Positions 17,628-24,608 of a stretch of DNA of 26,173 bases are shown piece by piece. Numbering within the stretch: position 1 is the stretch's first letter; every line of letters begins with the position of its first letter. The position numbers and the translations under genes were made by a program. The notes under the pieces are model-generated. The model saw nothing but the letters and a program-made list of their open reading frames with translations, was not told the DNA's origin and ran no database searches. Source of the DNA: Leptospira sp. (GTDB lineage Bacteria; Spirochaetota; Leptospiria; Leptospirales; Leptospiraceae); assembly GCA_027533185.1 (NCBI GenBank), contig JAPZTS010000030.1, forward strand, positions 1-26,173, written 5' to 3'.

Positions 17628-17725
17628 AGACCTAAGTAAGTGACATAATTAGATTTTTCCAACTAGGGTCGAGTGAAAAACGGGAAAAACCTCTCGAACT
17701 GAAACTGGAATTTCTTGGGTTTTTC

Positions 17726-18325
17726 TTACGACCTAGGTGGGGCCGTCTCACGAAAACTTTCTCGAGATTCGTAGTGTTTTAAAAAATTTAAAAAAAGAGG
17801 ATCCTCAATGGGAAGCACGGAACGAAATAACATCCAATCTAAAGTTGTGTAAAGTGCTAGTTCTGAAATCCCCAGCTTTCCGTCAGGAAAGAAGGAGGGA
17901 CCGTTTAACTTTGATTTGAGATAATTGAGAATCGAACTGACTCGAAGAGAATTTTTTGTGAGATACGGAGCTGCATCGGAATCTATTCCTTCCTTGTGGA
18001 GGTAGAAAAGCAAGATGGAATTGTCCAGGGATTGGTCAATTGCATTTAGAAGGTTGGCCTCCTCCCATTTATCTTTATGGTTTTTTTCTCGGAAACTTCC
18101 GTAACCTTTAGTTTCAAAAAGATAGTCCGTTATCGTATGAGAATCCCAGATTTTTTTTCCATCTACTTCCGCGTAAGGAACTTTCCAAAGAGGGTTTTTT
18201 TCTCTCAGTTCTTTTTGCCCAACTTCTGTCATTGTATCGACCATTTCAACAGGGATACCTAGTTCTTTACAAAGAATTCGTATCCGACGTACGTAAGGGG
18301 AAGTAAAACTACCAAATAATTTCAT
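17726..18325 (-). CDS. Glutathione S-transferase family protein
   Basis: 199 residues from the ATG at 18325. The N-terminal thioredoxin-like domain is plain: MKLFGSFTSPYVRRIRILC (about 1-19), then NPLWKVPYAEVDGKKIWDSH with the cis-Pro (VP) and the acidic-Ser glutathione-gamma-glutamyl contact (WDSH, about 60-63). The C-terminal ~110 residues are all-helical as in the family. Substrate and class are not decided by the sequence. A longer reading starts with TTG at 18361, but those 12 residues coincide with a promoter-like -35/-10 and do not fit the domain start, so the ATG is preferred. There is no Shine-Dalgarno before the ATG; see the promoter entry. It is divergent from the Nudix gene. Confidence 0.85.
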   Translation of the reverse strand: MKLFGSFTSPYVRRIRILCKELGIPVEMVDTMTEVGQKELREKNPLWKVPYAEVDGKKIWDSHTITDYLFETKGYGSFREKNHKDKWEEANLLNAIDQSLDNSILLFYLHKEGIDSDAAPYLTKNSLRVSSILNYLKSKLNGPSFFPDGKLGISELALYTTLDWMLFRSVLPIEDPLFLNFLKHYESRESFRETAPPRS

Positions 18326-18333
18326 ATAAAAAC

Positions 18334-18361
18334 TGTATAAAAAAAATGTCCCGTCTGGCAA
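18334..18361 (-). promoter_or_regulatory. Promoter of the GST gene, placing transcription start near the ATG
   Basis: On the minus strand TTGCCA (18356-18361) and TATACA (18334-18339) are 16 bases apart. Each is a one-mismatch match to consensus. Only eight bases (18326-18333) separate the -10 box from the ATG at 18325, so the transcript would be leaderless or nearly so. Both boxes are seen; the leaderless reading is inference. Confidence 0.55.
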
Positions 18362-18402
18362 GTGAAAGATTTTAGATTTTTGTCTCTTAGATTTTTATAC
18401 AC

Positions 18403-18431
18403 TCGACAATTTCTTTTTCCCCATCTATTCT
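18403..18431 (+). promoter_or_regulatory. Promoter of the Nudix gene, close to the ATG
   Basis: TCGACA (18403-18408) and TATTCT (18426-18431) are 17 bases apart. Eight bases then lead to the ATG at 18440, which includes AGGG at 18432-18435. A second -10-like TATACA (18396-18401) would instead leave a leader of about 32 bases in which AGGG acts as a short Shine-Dalgarno, but it has no good -35. Confidence 0.45.
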
Positions 18432-18439
18432 AGGGTTTT

Positions 18440-18991
18440 ATGAAAGAGAGAAAGAATTGGAAAGACCATTTTGTAACACCTATTTATACATTAGCAAGCT
18501 TTGAAATCCAACTGCCGCGCTCAACAGAGGAAAAAACATACCATGTTCTAAAATCTAATAACTGGGTAAATGTTGTTCCCGTAACAAAAGATGGAAATAT
18601 TTTGATGATCGAGCAATATAGACATGGGATTGGCGAGATGAGTTTAGAAATTCCTGGCGGAATCGTCGACGAACAAGAGTCTGGTGCTGAACTTCAGGCA
18701 GTCATCCGCGAGTTACGTGAAGAGACTGGTTATAGCACAAATAAAGAAAACTATACACTGCTTTCAAAGTTCTCTGGGAATCCTGCAATGTTCACCAATT
18801 GGTCTTTTTCTTTTTTTGCGAAGGATGTTGAGCTAACCGACCCCGTCGAATTTGATGAAGGGGAAGATATTCAAATCAAAATCTTAAAACCAAAGGAAGT
18901 AAAACAAAAATTAGTAAGCGGTGAAATCCACCATCCGCATATGGCAGCGGCTCTGGGAATTTATTTTTTGAAATATGATCCTCTATCTTAA
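18440..18991 (+). CDS. Nudix hydrolase, ADP-ribose pyrophosphatase-like
   Basis: 183 residues, the usual size of ADP-ribose or nucleoside-diphosphate-sugar hydrolases. Seen: VNVVPVTKDGNILMIEQYRHG (about 43-63), the substrate-side strands of this subfamily, LEIPGG before the Nudix box, and the box itself as GGIVDEQESGAELQAVIRELREETGY (about 73-98, split here for key parts: E80, R90, E91, E94, E95). Compared with the canonical GX5EX7REUXEEXGU there are nine, not seven, residues between the first Glu and the RE pair, a two-residue insertion in the box. The catalytic REXXEE core is intact. It hydrolyses ADP-ribose-like substrates to sugar phosphate and AMP in the cytosol; the exact substrate is not shown. 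Its promoter lies back to back with that of the GST gene. Confidence 0.9.
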   Translation: MKERKNWKDHFVTPIYTLASFEIQLPRSTEEKTYHVLKSNNWVNVVPVTKDGNILMIEQYRHGIGEMSLEIPGGIVDEQESGAELQAVIRELREETGYSTNKENYTLLSKFSGNPAMFTNWSFSFFAKDVELTDPVEFDEGEDIQIKILKPKEVKQKLVSGEIHHPHMAAALGIYFLKYDPLS

Positions 18992-19141
18992 CTAGATCTC
19001 GTTTCAGACGGATTTTATCGGCTTTCCAACTCTCATTCCTTAGGCGATTGTTTCGAAAAAGAAGAGGATCCTCCATTAGAAAAATCCCTAAAAATTTTTC
19101 TTTTTGCTAGATATTTTTTTCTTCTATGCGAGATTTTGACC

Positions 19142-19930
19142 ATGAGAACGAGAATAACCTGGTTATTTTTAGTAGTTGCCGCATTGTTTTGCGGTTATCC
19201 GATCTTTTCTGAAGGTTCAGAAAAGTTAGAGCCGATCACGGTGACAGTTCAAAAAGGAGAAACCCTTTCTTTGATTTCAGAGCGTCACCTATCGGATCCA
19301 AAAAGATGGCCCGAACTTTTGAAATACAACAAAATACCAAATCCTGATCTTATCAAACCAGGTCTCTCACTTGTGGTTCCCGTTTTTCTAAGAAAGGAAG
19401 TAGTTGGCGTAAGCGAGTTTGTATTGGGTTCTGTGGAATGGAACGGAACCGGAGGAAAAGGACCTTGGACAAATTTGAAACTCGGGCAAGAACTCAATCC
19501 AAATGATCAAATTCGAACGGGTGCTAAAGGAAAGGCCGACGTCCATATCAACAATGTGGGACTCGTACGAATTCTGAACGATAGCCATTTTGAAGTAAAA
19601 GGTGCGGACAAAAAAGGTGGACCAGTCGCAGTCGCCCTGTTAAAGGGAGCATTGGACGCAAAAATAGCAAAATCGAATCCACCTACCAAAGATACTAAGT
19701 TTTCCATAGTAACACCTTCTTCAACGGCGGGAGTGCGAGGAACGGAGTTTCGAGTGGAACTAGATAAAAAATCCAGTAGCACCGTATCTTGTTTTGAAGG
19801 TGTTGTTGATGTTGAAGCCGAAGGAAAAAAAGTAGTGCTTACAGAAGGTATGGCAACCTTTGTAGAGAAAGGCAAAGCACCGGTTGAGCCTTACAAAATT
19901 CCAGAAGCTCCACGCATCCGCGAAGAATAG
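19142..19930 (+). CDS. Exported LysM-FecR domain protein
   Basis: 262 residues from the ATG at 19142; a TTG six bases earlier would add two residues and cannot be excluded. An N-terminal signal peptide (about 1-25) contains ALFCG, so lipidation at C17 is possible. Residues ~31-83 are a LysM domain (ITVTVQKGETLSLISERHL and the DLIKPGLSLVVP end), which in general binds peptidoglycan. Residues ~88-240 are a FecR domain: LGSVEWNGTGG, LGQELNPNDQIRTGAKGKA, and the characteristic SIVTPSSTAGVRGTEFRV (about 193-210) with CFEGVVDVEAEG. In spirochaetes FecR-domain proteins of this type lack the TonB-signalling context of E. coli FecR. The OmpL47-like gene starts six bases after its stop, so the two form an envelope operon. 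Confidence 0.88.
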   Translation: MRTRITWLFLVVAALFCGYPIFSEGSEKLEPITVTVQKGETLSLISERHLSDPKRWPELLKYNKIPNPDLIKPGLSLVVPVFLRKEVVGVSEFVLGSVEWNGTGGKGPWTNLKLGQELNPNDQIRTGAKGKADVHINNVGLVRILNDSHFEVKGADKKGGPVAVALLKGALDAKIAKSNPPTKDTKFSIVTPSSTAGVRGTEFRVELDKKSSSTVSCFEGVVDVEAEGKKVVLTEGMATFVEKGKAPVEPYKIPEAPRIREE

Positions 19931-19936
19931 AGGTTT

Positions 19937-20917
19937 ATGAGCTATCACAAACGATTTGGGTTTTTATTATTCTTAATTCTTGTTAGTTCCTTGTTGGCAA
20001 AACCAAAAAGGGAACTAAGGATTCTAATCGATGCGGAACCAACCGCAGAATTCGAACTTGAGCTCTGGCAAGAAAAACCTTCCGATGAAGATGCCGTACC
20101 AAAAAGTACGCCAGAAGTAATTCCGATAAAAGGCAATAAAATAACGGTCACTCCCAAGGACCAATTCGATTACTTTCGAGTTCGTAGGATTGGCGATTAT
20201 GGTGCAAAAGGATATTGGACGCAGGTATATTCCACGAATGTAGATCCAGGTGCTCCGCTTGCTGTGCCTAAGGTTTTTGTAAAGTCGAAACCGGCTGAAG
20301 TTGTAGAGCCTCCCAAAAACGTATCTGTTGTTTCTCTCGACAGTTTCATAAACGTAACAAAATCAGATGGTAAGGAGACGATTCAGTATCTCAGAAAGAA
20401 CTCACTTTTAATCCAACCATCCGATATTGGATCTGGGGTTTCTGAGGTTCGCTATAAGGTCAATGATGGCAATTGGCAAACTTCGAAGGCAAGTACGAAA
20501 GTGGACTTTATTGAGGAAGGAAGCTACGTTTTCCGCTACTTTTCTGTAGACCAAGTCGGAAATAAAGAATCGACCCAGATCTTATATTTTACGAAGGATA
20601 GCACAGCTCCGAAAACCGAGATCCGTTGGGTAGGCGCACGATCTGACTCCAACCAAGGCAAAACGAGCTATATCTCCCTCGATACAAAAATCCAATTTGT
20701 CGCCTCGGACTCGTCGAGTGGACCGAAAGATACGTTTTATGCGTATGCATGTGATTCCGGAAGCCAGTCGGAGTTCATAGCCTATAAGTCTCCCATACCT
20801 ATTTCTGAAATTCGGTCTAAGTGTGAAAAATCGGGGCTAAAACTCTTTTATTATTCAGTCGACCAAGTTGGAAACGAGGAACCCGTTAAGACAATTCAAT
20901 TTCCAGCCTCTAAGTAA
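19937..20917 (+). CDS. OmpL47-like exported repeat protein
   Basis: 326 residues with an N-terminal signal peptide (about 1-21, FGFLLFLILVSSLLAKP). Residues ~130-322 hold two related units, each ending in a YFSVDQVGNKES or YYSVDQVGNEEP motif after a DIGSGVSEVRYKV type strand. That pattern (GSGV...EIRY...; YxVDxVGN) is the signature of the OmpL47 beta-sandwich/Ig-like repeats known in Leptospira outer membrane proteins. The first ~110 residues form a separate beta-rich region (FELELWQEKPSD). Ligand and topology are not shown. A good ribosome site (AGAGG, three bases before the ATG) and a six-base gap tie it to the LysM-FecR gene. Its stop lies two bases from the stop of the convergent gene. 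Confidence 0.85.
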   Translation: MSYHKRFGFLLFLILVSSLLAKPKRELRILIDAEPTAEFELELWQEKPSDEDAVPKSTPEVIPIKGNKITVTPKDQFDYFRVRRIGDYGAKGYWTQVYSTNVDPGAPLAVPKVFVKSKPAEVVEPPKNVSVVSLDSFINVTKSDGKETIQYLRKNSLLIQPSDIGSGVSEVRYKVNDGNWQTSKASTKVDFIEEGSYVFRYFSVDQVGNKESTQILYFTKDSTAPKTEIRWVGARSDSNQGKTSYISLDTKIQFVASDSSSGPKDTFYAYACDSGSQSEFIAYKSPIPISEIRSKCEKSGLKLFYYSVDQVGNEEPVKTIQFPASK

Positions 20918-20919
20918 CC

Positions 20920-21498
20920 TCATCTTCTTGTGGGGTTTTCTAACCTTTCCTGAAAGTCTGGGCTCTTATGTCGGTTTTGTTCTATTGCAGTGTGTGTTCG
21001 CTGGATCTTTTTTTCCTGCATTTTTGGATGTCTTGCCTCCCGGACCACCACTTGTTTCACAAACTCTAGATACTCACGTTCCATCAACCTGCCTCCAAAA
21101 CTAGGATCCAATTTAGATCGTTCGCTATCAGGAAGTTGTTTGATGTAAGAGTGAAACGCAGACCGTCTGAGCATGGGATGTAGGTTGGGGTGGAGGCCAA
21201 TACCTTCCAAACGATTTTTACTCTCAGGCGAGTGGATTTCACCCAGACAAGTTAAGGCATTTAGTTTTACATATAAACGGAGGTTTGAATCTTCTAAAAT
21301 AGAAGCTAGGTAGGGCTCTGGACGAGGAGTAAGAGTAAATACTGCATGGGAGCAAGAAGACTTGCTCGGCTCCGTAATCGAAAATCCCTGAACCATTTGT
21401 TCACGGATTTTGGTATTAAGACTTTGTGGAAGGATATTTCCATCTAACATAAGTATAATGACAAGAAACGGAATTTTAAATTGTAAAAGCAACTTCAT
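20920..21498 (-). CDS. Exported HEAT-like protein, unknown function
   Basis: 192 residues, not recognised. A hydrophobic N-terminus (about 9-20, IPFLVIILMLDG) suggests export. Residues ~60-130 look like HEAT/armadillo-type helices: YLASILEDSNLRLYVKLNAL, LEGIGLHPNLHPMLRRSAF, HSYIKQLP. The last ~45 residues are highly basic and polar (KKIQRTHTAIEQNRHKS). It follows the metzincin stop by a single base (TGA-T-ATG), so the two are translated together, and it may act as a partner or chaperone of the protease; that link is inference from the coupling only. Confidence 0.65.
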   Translation of the reverse strand: MKLLLQFKIPFLVIILMLDGNILPQSLNTKIREQMVQGFSITEPSKSSCSHAVFTLTPRPEPYLASILEDSNLRLYVKLNALTCLGEIHSPESKNRLEGIGLHPNLHPMLRRSAFHSYIKQLPDSERSKLDPSFGGRLMEREYLEFVKQVVVREARHPKMQEKKIQRTHTAIEQNRHKSPDFQERLENPTRR

Positions 21499-21499
21499 A

Positions 21500-22900
21500 T
21501 CAATACACCAAAGGATGCTTTCGAATGAGCCATCCCTGCTCTCCTGTCAATTGTGATTGGTCAGTAACACCGTCTCCTTGCCAGAACATCAAATTCCGTG
21601 CACCGGATTGCGTGAAACTCGGACCTAGGCACTCAATGATCTCAACAGCTGAGGCAGAGAATCCTCCGGTATTTGCAAACAGCGCGTCGCAATACGGAGT
21701 ATCAACCATGGGATCCCTTGAACTTGGGTCCATGAGATCACCACCTGCGGATTCGTTTAAATGAAAAAGTCCCAAGAAATGACCTGCTTCATGCGCCATG
21801 GTATTTCCGAGAAAACGAAGGTCCGCATCGCTCAAACGGGAGCCTGCACTCCCACTCGAGCGGTGGGTTTCAATAAACACAACCATTCCCGAGGACTTAG
21901 TCCCGACATATCCTGGAAGACCCGGAATGCCGGAAGAAATACCCAGTAACCCCGCGCTGAAATTCAAAGGGTCGTACGAGCTCGCAATGAAAATATTTAG
22001 TGCATCTGGATTTTGATTGTTTGCACTATTTACGTAGAGACTTGGCAAACTTCCGTAGATAAATTCATTCTCTGTTTCAATTTCAGATATCATAGAAAAT
22101 TCGGGACTGTTATTTCTCGTTACCAAAAAATCTAAGTCTACCTGAACCGTTTTTTGACCAAAAACCTCCCGCATTCGGTCTATCGCCGGTTTGATTGCAG
22201 AAGTCGATGCCTCGGGATAAGCACCAAGAAGAAAGATTAAATTGATTTTTAACTTTTTCTTAGTTCTCCAATTTGTGCTTAGACCTGAAAATTCCGAATT
22301 TAGGATGGATGGACTAAATGTCTCTTCCTCACCATTTCCTTTACAAGATTGAACCAGTTTTGTCTGTATGGGAATTGTCTCAGGTGCAACAATCTCGTAC
22401 GAATAGGTTCGATTTTGTTGTAAGGAAAGGGAAGGTGTCACTGCAACTTGTAAGTACTCTAAATCATTGGTAGCCCTGGGCAATGCAGAGGTAACACCTG
22501 TTGCAATAATGGGAACATCTCGATTGACAAACAAACCAGAGTTCCCATAAAAAATATGGAAGAGAGCAAATCCAAAAGATGAGTCTAGAGTGAACATATG
22601 TTTTTGTTCGCTATAAAAAATCGAACTAGGGGCATCTGGGCCAAGAGAAAATGGAATAGCCTTTGTCCCAAATCCAGCAAACCCAGGATCATAAAAGTCA
22701 GCTATAAAAAACTCATTTGGAAAATAGGTTTCTTCTTTTCTCGTATAACATGGATTTGATGATTGATTCTGAGATAACAAGAAAAGTAATGCAAAATTCG
22801 TATTGTTTGCATTCTTTCGAAACGCATAACAAGATAAAGAAAGGCTAGCCGAACAAACCAGGCTTAGCAAATGCAAAAAATAATGTTTGTTTACAATCAT
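21500..22900 (-). CDS. Metzincin-type metalloprotease lipoprotein
   Basis: 466 residues from the ATG at 22900. That start is chosen because it gives a clean lipoprotein signal peptide (MIVNKHYFLHLLSLV..., Cys at about 17 and 24); an ATG at 22999 would add 33 residues in front of it and bury the signal. The middle (about 215-365) includes NLIFLLGAYPEAS, DLDFLVTR and NIFIASSYD, the strands of a metalloprotease domain, followed by HEAGHFLGLFH (about 370-380), a perfect HExxHxxGxxH zinc site, and later a Met-turn-like RNLMFWQGD (M at about 438) with an LTGEQGWLIRKHP tail, as found in pappalysin-like and related exported metzincins. The N-terminal ~200 residues are beta-rich and unassigned. It probably cleaves an extracellular or host protein, but the substrate is unknown. 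Confidence 0.85.
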   Translation of the reverse strand: MIVNKHYFLHLLSLVCSASLSLSCYAFRKNANNTNFALLFLLSQNQSSNPCYTRKEETYFPNEFFIADFYDPGFAGFGTKAIPFSLGPDAPSSIFYSEQKHMFTLDSSFGFALFHIFYGNSGLFVNRDVPIIATGVTSALPRATNDLEYLQVAVTPSLSLQQNRTYSYEIVAPETIPIQTKLVQSCKGNGEEETFSPSILNSEFSGLSTNWRTKKKLKINLIFLLGAYPEASTSAIKPAIDRMREVFGQKTVQVDLDFLVTRNNSPEFSMISEIETENEFIYGSLPSLYVNSANNQNPDALNIFIASSYDPLNFSAGLLGISSGIPGLPGYVGTKSSGMVVFIETHRSSGSAGSRLSDADLRFLGNTMAHEAGHFLGLFHLNESAGGDLMDPSSRDPMVDTPYCDALFANTGGFSASAVEIIECLGPSFTQSGARNLMFWQGDGVTDQSQLTGEQGWLIRKHPLVY

Positions 22901-23004
22901 ATGAAATTGGACAAAAAAACTTTCGAGATAATGACTGAATCCCTTCTCCTGTTTACAACAGCTAAAACCCGTTTCATTCCCAACATTCCACACTTTCATC
23001 CATT

Positions 23005-23032
23005 GTAATAGAATTTTTTAGAGAAAAGTTAA
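23005..23032 (-). promoter_or_regulatory. Possible promoter of the metzincin lipoprotein operon
   Basis: On the minus strand TTAACT (23027-23032) and TATTAC (23005-23010) are 16 bases apart, four of six matches each. Transcription would begin near 22998, giving a leader of about 95 bases for the preferred ATG at 22900, or almost none for the ATG at 22999. Moderate support only. Confidence 0.3.
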
Positions 23033-23043
23033 GATTTTTCTCT
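23020..23043 (+). repeat. 8-bp inverted repeat in the divergent metzincin/MFS intergenic region
   Basis: AGAGAAAA (23020-23027) and TTTTCTCT (23036-23043) form a perfect stem with an eight-base loop, just upstream of the MFS ribosome site. A shorter dyad, TCTCC-AA-GGAGA (23052-23063), covers the MFS Shine-Dalgarno itself. Either could be an operator or leader structure; neither is followed by a U tract. Confidence 0.35.
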
Positions 23044-23066
23044 CTATAGAGTCTCCAAGGAGATCA

Positions 23067-24353
23067 ATGGAATTGCCCCATTTGCTCATTGAAAAATCCT
23101 TGCAGGAAGTGATGAAAAAAAATCTCTCTCTCAGCATTTTCCAACACAGAGACTTTCGCTTTTTCATCGTAGCCCGCTTTTTTATGGTGCTAGCCGTAAA
23201 TATCCAAGCAACCATTGTAGGTTGGCAAGTTTACGAATTGACTGGAAACGTTCTGGATTTAGGACTTGTCGGTCTTTCCGAAGCGGTTCCATCCATTATG
23301 GTTGCTTTGTTTGCTGGCCATCTTGCAGATTTAAAAGATCGAAGAAACATCATTGTAATTTGTTTATTTTTTTTAGTCTTGTGTTCTTTGGTTCTTTTTC
23401 TGTTTGTGAGTCACTTTTCTTTTATCCTGGAGAAATGGAAGGCTATCCCGATTTTTATCGTAATCTTTTTCTCGGGTATTGCTCGAGGATTTATATCCCC
23501 AGCTATCTTTAGTTTTGTGACACAAATCGTTCCGCGTGAAAGTTACCCTCAATCAGCCGCTTGGATGGGTACATCGTTCCAAGCAGGTGCTGTGATTGGT
23601 CCTGCTATCGGAGGTTTGGCTTACGGAACGCTAGGTGTTCAATTTGCATATGGACTGGATCTGTTTTTTATAACTGTTCCTTTTTTACTCTTTTTCTGGG
23701 TCAAAAAAAGATCGCTTCCAGAAAGAAAAGAAAAAGAAGCACTTTTTGCAAGCCTATTCAAAGGTTTGCATTTTGTTTTAAAAAATCAAATCATGTTAGG
23801 TGCAATGGCTTTAGATATGTTTGCGGTTTTATTTGGCGGTGCTGTTGCTTTACTTCCAGTTTTCGCAAAAGATATACTCTTTGTGGGAAGCGAGGGACTC
23901 GGTGCATTACGAGCAGCTCCTTCCTTCGGTGCCCTTGTAATGGCTTATTACTTGACTTACAAACCTCCACTTTTCCAGTCAGGAAAAATTTTACTCACTT
24001 CTGTATTGGGATTTGGGGTGACCATGTTTGTCTTCGGAGTTTCCACTTCTTTTTGGGTATCTCTCGGATGTCTTTTTTTATCAGGTATGTTTGACAGCGT
24101 TTCTGTAGTAATACGTTCCACCATCATGCAGACCATGACCCCGGATGAAATGAGAGGTCGAGTGAGTGCGATTAATAAAATTTTTATTGGTTCATCAAAT
24201 GAAATTGGGGCTTTTGAATCAGGCGTATCCGCAAAATTTTTGGGACCCGTTGGAAGTGTTGTTTTTGGTGGCAGTATGACAATTATTATTGTGCTCTTGT
24301 CTTTACGACTTGCGCCAAAACTGAAAGGTTTGGAATTAAAGGATTGGGTTTAA
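23067..24353 (+). CDS. MFS efflux transporter (EntS/MFS_3-like)
   Basis: 428 residues with about twelve hydrophobic segments in two bundles. Seen: the loop 2-3 motif GHLADLKDRRN (about 88-98, the MFS A-like motif G-x-LaD-(x)-R-R), SGIARGFISPAIFS, AWMGTSFQAGAVIGPAIGG (about 168-186, export-type motif C-like GPxIGG), and IMQTMTPDEMRGRVSAINKIF (about 352-372), the conserved cytoplasmic motif of the MFS_3 group, whose EntS member exports enterobactin. The substrate is not shown. AAGGAG lies four bases before the ATG at 23067; a second possible start at 23112 (MKKNLSLSIF) also has an AGGAAG in front and would place the first membrane segment closer to the N-terminus. It is divergent from the metzincin operon. 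Confidence 0.92.
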   Translation: MELPHLLIEKSLQEVMKKNLSLSIFQHRDFRFFIVARFFMVLAVNIQATIVGWQVYELTGNVLDLGLVGLSEAVPSIMVALFAGHLADLKDRRNIIVICLFFLVLCSLVLFLFVSHFSFILEKWKAIPIFIVIFFSGIARGFISPAIFSFVTQIVPRESYPQSAAWMGTSFQAGAVIGPAIGGLAYGTLGVQFAYGLDLFFITVPFLLFFWVKKRSLPERKEKEALFASLFKGLHFVLKNQIMLGAMALDMFAVLFGGAVALLPVFAKDILFVGSEGLGALRAAPSFGALVMAYYLTYKPPLFQSGKILLTSVLGFGVTMFVFGVSTSFWVSLGCLFLSGMFDSVSVVIRSTIMQTMTPDEMRGRVSAINKIFIGSSNEIGAFESGVSAKFLGPVGSVVFGGSMTIIIVLLSLRLAPKLKGLELKDWV

Positions 24354-24395
24354 AAAATGCTCGCTGAAAAATGTATTTGGTGAGTTAGATTCAAT

Positions 24396-24581
24396 ATGAG
24401 CGATACGATCCACGATTCTAAACTGCCTGAGGACAAAAAACAAATTCTACAGTCTCTCGTGCAAACCCTTCTAAATGAAGTGAATACAAAAATCACTCAC
24501 TTAGGGATTAATAATTATATGAAGCTTCAAGACGATATAGCTAAAATCCTAGTACCAGTAATCGAAGACAAAATAGATTAA
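24396..24581 (+). CDS. Small hypothetical protein, 61 residues
   Basis: Not recognised. It is acidic overall, with no signal or membrane segment, and is predicted mainly helical: DKKQILQSLVQTLLNEVNTK (about 13-32) and YMKLQDDIAKILVPVIEDK (about 41-59) have regular hydrophobic spacing that would suit a small helical dimer. It starts 42 bases after the MFS stop with no strong Shine-Dalgarno and may be co-transcribed. It is called because it has a plausible composition and fills the gap between two real genes; it remains a prediction. Confidence 0.6.
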   Translation: MSDTIHDSKLPEDKKQILQSLVQTLLNEVNTKITHLGINNYMKLQDDIAKILVPVIEDKID

Positions 24582-24608
24582 AAACAAGGACCGCTAATTT
24601 TTTTATTT

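Noticed and set aside
18326..18361. Longer GST reading frame from the TTG at 18361
   Set aside because: The added residues overlap a -35/-10 pair and do not fit the GST fold start; ATG at 18325 begins exactly at the first strand.
18992..19141. Terminator or promoter in the gap before the LysM-FecR gene
   Set aside because: GAAAAAT/ATTTTTC is an A/T-only stem and TTGCTA-15-TATGCG is a poor promoter; neither is strong enough to call.
22901..22999. A 33-residue N-terminal extension of the metzincin from the ATG at 22999
   Set aside because: It would bury a good signal peptide and lipobox. The promoter evidence alone cannot settle it, so the shorter start is used.
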